Shown piece after piece: positions 21,363-31,955 of a stretch of DNA of 64,000 nt. A program made the translations under genes and the position numbers. The DNA lies in contig NC_088319.1 in the NCBI RefSeq assembly GCF_910592395.1, positions 8,372,001 to 8,436,000 of the forward strand, given 5' to 3'. Origin of the DNA: Lineus longissimus (lineage: Eukaryota > Nemertea > Pilidiophora > Heteronemertea > Lineidae). The notes beneath the pieces were generated by a model. That model made no database searches. It worked only from the letters and a program-made list of their open reading frames with translations, and was not told the DNA's origin. The number at the start of each line of letters is the position of its first letter. The first letter of the stretch is position 1.

Positions 21363-22114
21363 CTAGGCGTTGGTATCGATTTTGAATTTTACCGCTTTTC
21401 TTTGAATTTCACAATCGACTTTCCACACATTGCGATCCTCTTTTGACGGGATTGAATCCACGAACAATCCATGCTCCTCAAGAGTACCGTACTCATTATC
21501 ATATAAATCGTCAGCAGCTAGCAGATTCACCGATTTTCCTGGACCTGACTTCGAAGCCCTGCAACATGCCTGAAAATGACCTATTTTGTGACATTTTCCG
21601 CACTGTTTATCTAATGCCGGACACGTTCCCGTCTTGTGATATGTGAATCCACACCGTTTACACGTTGACTTAGCACTGGAGTCAGTACTATTACTAGCAG
21701 CTTGTCGTGACATAGGAGGTTTACCACGGCCCCCTCGATAGCCAAATCCACCACGTTTTCCTCCACGCCATGCACCAGCTTTACCATGGCCATGATGGCT
21801 GGCATGCACAGCATTCACACTAGAGTCAGTACTTGAGGACGTTTTTTCCATTTCACTCTTCTGCTTTTTGCTCGTTTCAGCAGCACGACAGAATTTAATT
21901 GCAGTCTCTAATGTCAAATCTGGTTCTCTCAGTAAACGTAACTGGGTCTCCTCATCTTTACAGCCTGACACAATCTGGTCTCTAATCATAGACTCACGCA
22001 TTGTCCCGTAGTTACAGTTCTCGGACAGCCTACGTTGCTCTGTGACATACTGATCTATAGATTCATCTGCACCCTGGTTCATGTGTGTGAACCTATGTCT
22101 CTCATACGTTTCAT
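21363..22114 (-). pseudogene. Gypsy gag with two zinc knuckles, and protease active site
   Basis: Starts (after the insertion at 22115) in the capsid end (FTHMNQGADESIDQYVTEQR). It then has a Gly/Arg-rich stretch and two CCHC knuckles (CKRCGFTYHKTGTC and CGKCHKIGHFQACC). The protease motif reads FKIDTNA with Gly replaced by Asn, followed by a stop. Confidence 0.85.
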
Positions 22115-22154
22115 TTTTGGCTCACCGTAGGGGAGTCTATACAATACCGCAGTG

Positions 22155-22172
22155 TCCGTCGTCCGTCGTCGT

Positions 22173-22222
<50 letters not shown>

Positions 22223-22228
22223 CGTCGT
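22155..22228. repeat. (CGT)n microsatellite
   Basis: Uninterrupted or nearly uninterrupted CGT triplets near the left end of element A1. The same place in A2 (52877-52918) has a shorter tract, so this is a family feature. Confidence 0.9.
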
Positions 22229-22246
22229 ATCCTAGTTCAAAAACAG

Positions 22247-23755
22247 TGGCACGTTTCTTAACCGCTAGGCCTATGAACTTAAAACTTTGTACACATGACC
22301 CCCTAGGTCAGATGACCCGTGACACTAAATTTTTGTCCGATCTGATCCTCTACTTGGCCACCAGGGGGCCAAATGTGGATATCTAAAAACTGTGATATCT
22401 CGCTTATTAGTGACTTGTTTTCGATGAAACTTTTGTTGTAGGTACTCATAGTAAATATACATCTTATATCATACGGGTTTTTAATTTGACCTACTTTTCA
22501 AGGTCACAGAGGTCATATGGCGTAAATTGGCCGTTAGAGTGTAAACTATGGCACGTTTCTTAACCACTAAAGCTATGAACTTGAAACTTGGTACATATAA
22601 CCCCCTATATCACATAGCCTCTGGTGCTGAATTTCAGTTTGATCTGATTCTCAACTTTGCCACCAGGGGGCCAAAAGTGGAAATCTAAAAAGTGTGATAT
22701 CTCGCTTATAAGTGACTTGTTTTCGATAAAATTTTTATGGTAGGTACCCTTAGGAAGAATACATCACATATCTTACGGGTTTTCAATTTGACCTACTTTT
22801 CAAGGTCACAGAGGTCATATGGCGTAAATTGGCCGTTAGAGTGTAAACTATGGCACGTTTCTTAACCACTAAAGCTATGAACTTGAAACTTGGTACATAT
22901 AACCCCCTATATCACATAGCCTCTGGTGCTGAATTTCAGTTTGATCTGATTCTCAACTTTGCCACCAGGGGGCCAAAAGTGGAAATCTAAAAAGTGTGAT
23001 ATCTCGCTTATAAGTGACTTGTTTTCGATAAAATTTTTATGGTAGGTACCCTTAGGAAGAATACATCACATATCTTACGGGTTTTCAATTTGACCTACTT
23101 TTCAAGGTCACAGAGGTCATATGGCGTAAATTGGCCGTTAGAGTGTAAACTATGGCACGTTTCTTAACCAGTAAAGCTATGAACTTGAAACTTGGTGCAT
23201 ATAACCCCCTACATCAGATAACCTCTGATGCCAAATTTTGGCTCGATCTGATTCTTTATTCGGCCACCAGGGGGCCATAATGGAAAAAGTAAGAAGTGCA
23301 ATATCTTGCTTATTTTTAGTGATTCGTTTTCAATAACATTTTTATGGTAGGTTCTCCTAGCAAGGATACATCACATATCATATGAGTTTTTGATCTGACC
23401 TGCTTTTCAAGGTCACAGAGGTCAAATGGCGTAAATTTGTCGTTTGATTGTAACTATGGCACGTTTCTTAACCACTAAAGCTTTGAACTTGAAATTTGAT
23501 ACACATGACTCCCTACGTCATGTAACCTCGGACACCGAATTTCGATCTGATCTGGTACTCAACTCGGCCACCAGGAGGCCAAAACTAAAATAGGTAAAAA
23601 GTGCAATATCTCGTTTATTATTGACTTGTTTTTGATGATATTCTTATGGTACTTACTCCAAGCAACGATACATCACATGTCATACCGACTTTGGTTTGAC
23701 CTATATACTATACATGTACAATGTTTCTTAATCTGGATGAATTACAAAGCACCAA
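22247..23755. repeat. Five tandem ~302-bp units of element A1
   Basis: Units start with TGGCACGTTTCTTAACC at 22247, 22549, 22851, 23153 and 23457. The second and third units appear identical base for base (recent duplication); the others differ by several percent. Each unit contains a CCACCAGGGGGC or near-identical word, and the first four contain AGGTCACAGAGGTCA. Confidence 0.88.
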
Positions 23756-23795
23756 ATATCTATACGGTGAGCACAATGGCCCCTGGCCGTTTCAT

Positions 23796-23944
23796 TCAAG
23801 GGATTACAGTATGCTTCGAATTTGGTCAATACAGGAGCAAATTTCTCATTGTCAGTAGCTGGGTCAAACGTAAACATATTATACACTGCGAGGCCCTCGG
23901 ATCCGACGAGGTTTAGCAGAATCATTACCTTCCGCCTGTCCGGT
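23796..23944 (-). pseudogene. Gypsy gag fragment between two insertions
   Basis: Capsid-like segment (MILLNLVGSEGLAVYNMF, FEAYCNPL) of the same gag. It continues without gain or loss into the gag pieces on either side once the two Helentron-like elements are removed. Confidence 0.8.
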
Positions 23945-26451
23945 TTTTAGCTCAGCTGACAAAGTCAGCGGAGCTAGTCAAATAGCTAATTGATTGGTGT
24001 TTGTCCTTCCATCCTGCCATCCATCTAGCCATGTTGGGCATTTTGTAACCGTACAGCCGAGGCACTTCAAATATGGTTTTGTATATAAACACCGCAGAAA
24101 ATGTTGCTTACAGAAAAAAATTTGGGCGATTCAACTCAAATTCAGCTCCCCAGGGGGCAAAAGGCGTAAATGAAAAAACAATTTTTTGACGCTCTATTCG
24201 AGCAGATAAAAGCTTGAAATAAAGTTGAAAAGGTCTTCATGATACAGAAGTTTTGATATAAAAGATTAGTGTGGATTTATATCACCAGTTGGCGGTAGTG
24301 AGCAAAACTGTTGTTTGACCCCAGATGACCCCGCTTTAAATTTCCCGCCACGAACTGACATGAAAACCTCGAACCAGGGAATACCGGACTGCTGGTATTG
24401 CCAGTGCATTCACTGTATGAATGGCTCGTCTGGGGTAAATTGACGAGGCGGCTCGACCCTCCACTGCGCGGTCGTGGTTACCTGGAGTACTATCATCAAG
24501 AAAATGGCGGTGACCTTTTTATTTCTACCGGAGCGATGATTTTGTAAGTGACAAATTTTCTTATTTAAGCCTTAACGGAAATGTATTTTGGTGCGAATCT
24601 TCACACGTTTATAGAAAAGATCAACGAGAATGTGTTCAAATGCCCTCATAACGATGAGTTCAACGGAATTTGGTCAAAACAACCTTCGAATGGAGTCAAC
24701 TTCCTTTGCGAAATTGAAGCGACGACCTCATTTATATTTATCGTAATTTATGCAGATCTGAGTCCAGCTGATGGGCAAAATTAGCGATGGTTTCAAAACA
24801 GTCTCCCAGACATGGGGCAATCTCTTCATTATCATAATGGGATTTGGAGGCATGTTTACAGATTTTACAAGTTCGAGACCTGTAGGACCTAAAACTCGCA
24901 TAGCTCCCCATAGATCCCCTCTATTTGTCGAGTTAGCGCCCCTGTAAAATCATGCATTTTCAGACACTAGAACGAAATCTTCCTGCGGATATCGCGGTTT
25001 CGGTGATGATTTAAGGAGAAATTGACTGTTCTTGGAGTTGTATGGGACAGAAATGAGTTCATACTTCATGAATACATGAATATATTATGATATGGGCGGG
25101 CTTCTAAGTCAAAACAATAACAAACTCAACTGCATCTCTACCGTGTATCGCGTAGTGCATTGCCTAGTGTATTTCGTAGTGTATTTTAGCAGAGACATTA
25201 TTTCCACACTTTGGCCACGCCAAACGTCTTTTTTATTCGTGGAAGTTAATCTGCTCTGTAAATTTTATTTTACACAGGAAGAATCCATACAAGGTATTGC
25301 AATATTTCATGTCTATTGGTGTATTTGTGTACAGGAGCGCACCAGACAGTGAGACGTGGAGATATGTTTAGTGCTGGTGCTGTCAGTAGACTGAATCTGA
25401 TTGGCCATAGCGATCAGTAATATGGGTCGTGATCACGTGATGTGACGTCACCGCGGTATCCTCCTTGGCTGATGGGTGATGTTCTGAGTTGTGTTCAAAC
25501 TATTGGAAACTTCGGAAATTAGTTCTATTAGTTCTACTATTCTGCAGGAGTATATTATAGCCATTGATGTTGACAGCTAAAAGCACGAAAACTTTGTTTA
25601 TTTATCAAACTGTATCGAGTGTTATCGAATCGAATGGATGTGTCGATCGTCGGGGCGGATTGATATGTGGTTGTGCGTCCAAGGCGATTAGGTCATTCAG
25701 TTAGTTTGAGAAAGATCATGATCATGAAGATGCGTGTTGTGTTATCATAACCGGAAAATAATTTGAAGTTATTAGTGGTGTTGTCATTGCCATTTTTTGC
25801 ATGGAATGATAGTTCGAGAGCTCTCATCGACGTATTCAGCATTGACGGAAAGTAGGTCCGGATTTGGCAAACACTGTACAATCACTTTCCATCTTGAGGT
25901 CTTGTAAATGTAATAATCTTTGCCAAATCAGTGATTCTTATATAATTGACTCCATGATTGCAATCAGCCTTTGTTAAATTCCAATCACCTGCAGGTCAGG
26001 TCAATCTTTTAACAATAAAGTTAATTTTCTTAAGCACCTCTTTATCTTACTTCTTCACAATCACATACAGGGCATCCCAAACACTTTGCTAAATCCACTA
26101 ACCCCCCCATTTCAAGTTGGTATTGCACCAGACCCAAACTCAACTGTACAATGATCATGTAAGTGTCCAAATACCTTTTCAGGACATACTAGTATGAGGA
26201 CATCAATTTTGATACCAGAAGGAAAACCAATCCTGTCTGTGTGTCACTGTGACATAGATCCTGGCTCTATTGGAAATGTCGCACTCGCACTGCATTACTT
26301 CATGTGATGTCACTTACATCTTTCACAGCATCCATGGTTATTGTAACTATATATAGTCCTTGCCAAATCTATCTAAAAGTATCAGTAAAACTGCTAAACT
26401 ATGAATTGTATCTGCTTACTCAGCTGAGCGCCAGGCCCTTGGGCCTCTTGT
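23945..26451. mobile_element. Helentron-like element B
   Basis: Begins TTTTAGCTCAGCTGAC and ends CAGCTGAGCGCCAGG plus CCCTTGGGCCTCTTGT. The word GCTCAGCTGA is inverted at unequal distance from the two ends, and a hairpin AGGCCCTTGGGCCT lies just inside the right end. It interrupts the gypsy gag between two Ts with no target duplication. About 2.5 kb, non-coding as far as I can see; includes pieces with CCCCAGGGGGCAAAA-type words shared with element A. The left and right ends resemble a widespread repeat family of marine invertebrates. Confidence 0.65.
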
Positions 26452-26560
26452 TCATCCAGCCCACTCGCCGCCAAGAATATGTCAAATTCTTGTCTAAATC
26501 GCTTCCAATTTTCAGCGACGAAATTAAGAAGACATGTTCGTGGTGGTACTTCGTATATAT
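26452..26560 (-). pseudogene. Gypsy gag N-terminal fragment
   Basis: The frame holds VAENWKRFRQEFDIFLAASG, a common start of gypsy gag capsid, ending in LDE at the insertion point of element B. The upstream gag start and LTR were not recognised. Confidence 0.7.
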
Positions 26561-26591
26561 TCTTAACAATGAAAAACAACTACAACATATA

Positions 26592-26716
26592 TCAATAGGC
26601 GGCAGCACTAATCAATGACAATATCGTTACAATGGTGTCTTGGAAATTGGTGAGGTCCTTCACCAGTTGTGTTGCCTGACAGTGGGGTGGCACTGGCATG
26701 TTCGACATCTGAAAGG
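26592..26716 (-). CDS. Exon-like ORF after a strong acceptor
   Basis: An acceptor CTCCTTTCAG is followed at once by ATG and the peptide MSNMPVPPHCQATQLVKDLT, then NFQDTIVTILSLISAAAY. The preceding sequence has the same GTTCTCCT-TTCAG acceptor form as the 170-bp repeats to its right, so this may be a further diverged copy of the duplicated exon. Function unknown. Confidence 0.3.
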
Positions 26717-26845
26717 AGAACATATTGTTAGAAGATGCATGATGACCAATTTTTATTCTTGTCATTAGTGTCCATGAAGGAATAGTGTGACTGTGAAGTT
26801 GTTGGGAAGATTGTGCATTGTATATAAAGGGCAAGGGCAGGAGTA

Positions 26846-27215
26846 TTGTGATATTGATACGGGTACAGTTGACGGAACTGCAGCAGACAGTACGATAGGC
26901 CGATATATTTACCTTTGAATAGTATTATGGGTAGGGTTACTACGGCGCTGACGGTGGTTATGATGTTATGGTGATCTGAAAATAGGAGAACACAGGATGA
27001 GTGTCATGATATTGATACGGGTACAGCATGCATAGACATTGATGGAACTGCAGCAGACAGTACGATAGGCCGATATATTTACCTTGGAAGAGTATTATAG
27101 GTAGGGCTACTACGGCGCTGACGGTGGTTATGATGTTATGGTGATCTGAAAATAGGAGAACACAGGATGAGTGTAATGATATTGATATGGGTACAGCATG
27201 CATAGCTGAAAATCT
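26846..27215. repeat. Two tandem 170-bp units with an embedded exon-like segment
   Basis: GACGGAACTGCAGCAGACAG-type marker recurs 170 bp apart (26871 and 27041). On the minus strand each unit has an acceptor CTATTTTCAG, 63 nt, and a donor GTAAAT. The 63 nt are open in one phase in both units (HHNIITTVSAVVALPIILFQ in one; Thr and Lys replace two residues in the other), a hydrophobic, membrane-segment-like peptide. Confidence 0.6.
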
Positions 27216-27217
27216 AT

Positions 27218-27595
27218 TTTCGGACAAATTTGTTTTCGGTCATATAAAATGCACTCTGCTTGATCCAAGACAGTGTTGATCCGAGGTGGGCCTCGAGTTC
27301 AAGCCGTTATTGGATGAATTAAATGCATTTTATGAAGTATTAGTGGCCGTTTTGTTATTTTTGGCGGTTGTGACAAAAATGCATTTGTTTGTCGGATCCG
27401 CGGCTGTCAATCTATTTTCGGACAGATTTGTTGCCGTGGACAGATCTGTTTTCGGTCATAATGCACTCTGCTAGATCCGAGACGGTGTTGATCCGAGGTG
27501 GGCCTCGAGTTCAAGTCGTTATTGGATGAATTATATGCATTTCATGAAGTATTAGTTTGCATTTGTTTGTCGGACGATGTTGATCGGCGGCCGTG
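27218..27595. repeat. Two diverged ~211-bp tandem units
   Basis: GATCCGAGGTGGGCCTCGAG recurs at 27279 and 27490. Surrounding blocks such as CTATTTTCGGACA and ATTGGATGAATTA recur in the same order. Non-coding. Confidence 0.75.
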
Positions 27596-27599
27596 AACA

Positions 27600-28320
27600 C
27601 TTCCAGTTTCAATTCAAACTGCTAATACGATATTGATATGATTTAGATGCTAATAATAACTTCCTATACATGTAGCCCATTGCCTTGGTGGCCTCATTCT
27701 TGCAGAATGTCGTGATAGGGATTTTACGTACCTTTTTATTTGATGAAAAACGCGTGAAACACATGTGTCGCAATGCAAATTGGCGAATGTTGAAATAGCG
27801 CAGTTTGGCAACGTCACTACTGAAATGACGTCACTAAGCAAAAATCTGGAGAAAACAGGCCACAAAGTCGTAAATTCTATTTTAGGAATGTGCTATATTT
27901 TAAATTGCAAGTTATGGACAGTGTCAAAGTTAACAGCGAAACTGAGAGAACAGGCATATTTCCTGATGAGCACAGGTCTTCACATCATCAATTTGAGGGG
28001 GCAAACATCCACTCCAGTTCCTTAAATTATATAGTAGGATACAGGTGCCTTTTCGGACTGAATGATTAAATGAGGAAAGAATTCAAAGACTGTATCGTTT
28101 TAAAAACAAAATGGAAAAATGAGATATGCTGTATGAACTTTATTTAGAAAATTACAAAATTTTACAATAGAAAAATTTTACAGTAGAAAAATAAATGCCC
28201 TGTTAAATGTTACACAAAGGACTGAATCAATATACCTGACTTCCAAAAATCCTGTCTCACATGTATTTTTACATATAATGTATGTACTAATATACCTTCC
28301 TGTAACAGGCCAGATTTCAC
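27600..28320. other. No gene supported
   Basis: AT-rich sequence with short open frames only. It contains a CRE-like TGACGTCAC at about 27827. The left end of the DIRS-type element should be in or near here, but its split repeats could not be delimited. Confidence 0.4.
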
Positions 28321-29010
28321 TTATACATGAGTAGTGATAACCAAGCCTAAATGAACGGCACACCCAGCCCGTAGACTATGTGGTGTTTCACCTTCATGAA
28401 TGCCTAGGGTAATCAAGTAATCCCTAAATCTGATATACATGGTAGAGTATGTGACACCCTGATCCAAAACCACGCCCGACTCATCTACAATCCTAAACAA
28501 GTAGCCTCTCGTAATATTAACTGACCTAGCCTGGCACCATTGAACATCCGCTCCATAGCCTCCACAGGACAAATCAACTTCTCATCACAACGTTTAATTA
28601 CAAATTGATTAACCATTCCAGAGGTACCTCTAATTGTCTTGGTGACGGTATGACACAGGAGTAGACCAGAATTGTCCTTCAATCTTTTGACCTCTTCAAT
28701 CGAAACCTTCGCTAAATCAGATGCTCTGTCCCCAGCAAAATACTGCAATTTAAAAAATGCTTGATCCCTCATTAACACAAATCTTTCCCTCAAGGACAAA
28801 TCTGGCCTAGAAATCTGATTGTTAATGTAAGTACAAACTTTTCGAAGCTTTCTCAAGAACAAAGGCCTGGCCTGCTTTGGTACCACATGAGCCTTCGCCT
28901 GCTCCAATGCCACCTGCTTATAATAACTTTTTACTGCCAAAGCACACGCCGGGTTACCACTTGTCGTAAACTGATTCCATGTCGCCCCCCTCCCTTCTTG
29001 CTAAAAAATA
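28321..29010 (-). pseudogene. DIRS-type tyrosine recombinase
   Basis: Blocks in order: a core-binding region (SYYKQVALEQAKAHVV, ATWNQF just upstream in another frame), the Arg-I box FAGDRASDLAKVS, then HTVTKTIRG, then (after a frameshift near 28530) RGYLFRIVDESG and the H-x-x-R box TPHSLRAGC. The segment that should carry the catalytic Tyr, normally about 25 residues later, is missing; the frame ends after HLGLVITTHV. The enzyme cannot form the covalent DNA intermediate as it stands. Confidence 0.8.
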
Positions 29011-29455
29011 ACCACCAACTTCTGCAGAATATTCGACACCGTTTTAACTGCGAGCCTCAGTGGGCAGGGGCATTCATTCAAAACAGTTGAACCGAGAAAA
29101 GGACAATCTATAACATGTACCTTAGTTTTCCCCACCGTATCCTTCCACACCATAAATTTTAAAACATCAGATGGGCCACAAACTGCAATAGTTGGCCTAT
29201 GCGGTAATACGCGGCAAAAGCTTACAAAAGATTTTTTAACCGCACATTCCCTCTTGGATTTGTCCGAAGTTTGCCATACATTCTGAAGATACGAAAATCC
29301 TGTCTTGAATAGCCCTCATATTCACAGAAGGGAGTACGATCTGTCTCTGGAAGAATAAATAGGGTGTAACTATACCCGAAAAACTAACCTATGTGCCACT
29401 AGGGGCCATTTCAAACCCTCTATATCCAAGAGAAAGCCTCTCATAGTAGGGAGCT

Positions 29456-31730
29456 TCACCACACCTTACCTTTATCCCCTCGCGAACCTAATCTAACAGA
29501 ACCCACAGAATACATCGCGAACAGCGGAGCCCATAAAGGAGCATCTCCTTCCCCAGGTACGACGAACGTACAAGATGAAATTTCCTGTTCCAACAAAAAA
29601 TTGAGCACCGCCAGAATTAGTGGAAACGGTGGAAATACATATGGATTTTCTTCTTTCTTAATAGTTTGTGCAAACATGTTCTTGCCTGCTGTACCTTGAG
29701 AAGGAGCCAAAGTAAAATGTCGTAACGGGTTACCTTTCGGATCACTCATAGCATTGCTATCTAAAGCCATCAGGTCTAATGAGTGTGGCCCAAACTCTGT
29801 TTCCAGTAGACCCCAGGACACAGTGGATAGCATCATATCAGATTGACATAGGTGTCTTGAAGGCATGTCAGCTGGATTCTTAGCAGAAGGAATATACCTC
29901 AAATAGAGATCAACCCCTAACCCATGCACAAAGCGAAACATGACCTTCACAATCTTGTTCAAATCAGTATCCTTAGCACCCTGGTTCTGCCAAACAGATA
30001 GAACGGCCATATTATCTGTTAATACATCCACCCTATCACCAGCTATATCAGCAGACATAGACTGCAACGCCCGGAGAATAGCATCAGCCTCTTTCAAATG
30101 AATCGGCCTATTGTCCGACAGCTGCCAGAAATCCGAGAAAGACACACCCTTCTTCTCCCCACTCAAAATTGTTGCACCAAACTTATAAAGTGAAGCATCT
30201 GTGGCCATCAGCAGCTGTTTATGGCCCTCTAGCCTCCATGGCATAAACCCCGTCCAACCATCAATAAACCGCCAGTATTGTATCTCCTCCCTCAAATCTT
30301 TATAAAGGGGAACTGTTGAATCACTCTTCACTGCAAATGATATGGCCTTATTTGCCTCTCTAGTAAACAATCTAGCCCCCGGAACCACTAACGCCAAAGA
30401 TATGCACTTGTCCGCAAACCTCTGCAATGTCTTAACATTTATCTCTTTCTGAGATAGTATGGCGTCCCTCAAACCCATAAAGGACCGTTTTTTATCCTCA
30501 GGTAACAAAAACGCTTGTTTTGAAGAATCAATAATGAACCCTAGATGTCTGAGAGAGGTGACCCCCTCAAGTACACACTTATGCAATGCCAAAAAGTACC
30601 CCAATCGGATCAATAATTCTAGCAAAGCATATCTAGTACGAGCAATGTCCATCTTTAAATGTTGAGTTACCTTATTCATTACCTCGACAGCAAATCTGTC
30701 ATCAATGTACAAAGTAGTACATACGCCGAAACTTCTCAAATACATCGTAGCTGCCATGCCAACTGTCTGATATATGTATGGGCTAACCTTCCATCCAAAA
30801 GTTAGCGTGTTAAATACCATCAGATACCCACCAAACTGGATACCAAAGTACCTCCTAGACGACGGCGCCAAAAAAACATGGTTATATCCTGCCTTGTCAT
30901 CACAAGAAACCATTTTGGCTTGTTTACCTACTATCCTGTGAACATCGCGTAAATTCTCCAGCTTAAAGGGTGAATCCCTCATCCACAAATTTAGAAATTG
31001 CTCGTTGTGGCATAATCTAGGCTTCGTAGGTTCTACTGTCAAAGGCATAATCAAATAAGGTAACTCACATTCACCTATTTTACCTAATACTGAGATTGCC
31101 CCATTCCTTATCTTTGATTCCAACTCCCGTGCAATGAACTCACCAAAATCAGAACAATTTGTTGCATTAGGAAAAAACTTGCATGGCGGCTTCTATGAAT
31201 CATACATTTCCCGATGAAATTTACCCTTAAAGGGCCTAAAAAATTCTTCAATATCTACACCTTCATGAATCCACTTTCTAATGCTCTGACATGGTAAATC
31301 AGCTGATGACAGAGAAGCCAACATGGCATCCCAACTGGCAACATTGTGATGTAGTTCACCCGCCACAAAGTAATTTGGATTCCTGATTGGTATAGAATTA
31401 GCCAACTCTAACAATTCTAGTTGAGATAATGACTGATCATTAATAACGTGCTCAAATGGCCTTGGGCGAGTTGGCGGCCGGGAGTCCTTTCCTTCCGGGA
31501 ACCCAAGAGTTGTCCAGAAAACCTGCTTAGAAACCTCCGACGCTGCTTTTAAAGGGTCAAATTTACAACCCAATTCCCATTCCGGAATATGAAAACCAAA
31601 TTGTCTCGGTTGGGAAAAACCAATCGACTGATCGTCCTGGAAAAGAAGGTGGACAATTCTAGGCGGAAGGAAAGGACCCCCAACCCAAACCCGCGCAGGG
31701 ACAAAAGCCCCCACTAGGGAATTAGATTCC
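29456..31730 (-). pseudogene. DIRS-type RT-RNase H polyprotein
   Basis: The frame runs from a good acceptor (CTTAACCCAG) at 31731 to 29456, with a single in-frame TAG near 31190. RT: PLTVEPTKPRLCHNEQFLNL, CDDKAGYNHV and the active site TLYIDDRFA (YIDD intact). RNase H: MATDASLYKFGATI, KEADAILRAL, LTDNMAVLS and NPADMPSRH, all catalytic acids present. The C-terminal domain (LDLMALDSNA, NPYVFPPFPLI, SCTFVVPG) is the segment found after RNase H in DIRS elements, distantly like a methyltransferase. At 555 codons after the TAG this is the longest clean frame in the element. Confidence 0.88.
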
Positions 31731-31955
31731 CTGGGTTAAGACAGAGGAGCAATTCCATCATACATTTAAATAGCTATAAGAACAATTATGTAATAACATC
31801 TGAAAAAACCTTAATGGGAAAGAAACAATGGCCTATATGGCCTGGTTATGATGGATATAGTTTCTCAAAATGAAGCAGTAGCATTAGAAACTATATGATT
31901 TCAGATAAAGCAGCTAACACTTATAAGAAAGAAAAACAGATGTAATATGTCCCCT

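Larger units (their letters stand above)
22115..23795. mobile_element. Helentron-like element A1 (tandem-repeat type)
   Basis: Begins TTTTGGCTCACCGTAGG and ends GGTGAGCACAATGGCC, then CCTGGCCGTTTCAT. GCTCACCGTA recurs inverted but at unequal distances from the two ends (asymmetric inverted repeats), and a small hairpin GGCCCCTGGCC lies 7 nt from the right end. It sits between two Ts in the gypsy gag, with gag sequence continuing exactly on both sides and no duplication. Inside are a (CGT)n tract and five units of about 302 bp. Non-coding. These are the hallmarks of Helentron-associated non-autonomous elements; the assignment is by structure only. Confidence 0.7.
19466..26560 (-). mobile_element. 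Mag/K02A2.6-like gypsy element, twice interrupted
   Basis: Minus-strand gag-protease-RT-RNase H-integrase in the usual gypsy order. The gag is carried in three pieces (26452-26560, 23796-23944, 21363-22114), because two Helentron-like elements landed in it. The integrase is cut at about 19466 by the Helitron join. No LTR is seen at either end. A stop occurs at the protease active site and there is a deletion in RT, so the element is dead. Confidence 0.85.

Noticed and set aside
22081-22386. Open frame with a long Arg run on the + strand
   Set aside because: The Arg run is the translated (CGT)n microsatellite of element A1.
22247-23755. CRISPR-like array
   Set aside because: The units are 302-bp tandem copies with no short-repeat and unique-spacer alternation. 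They belong to a eukaryotic mobile element.
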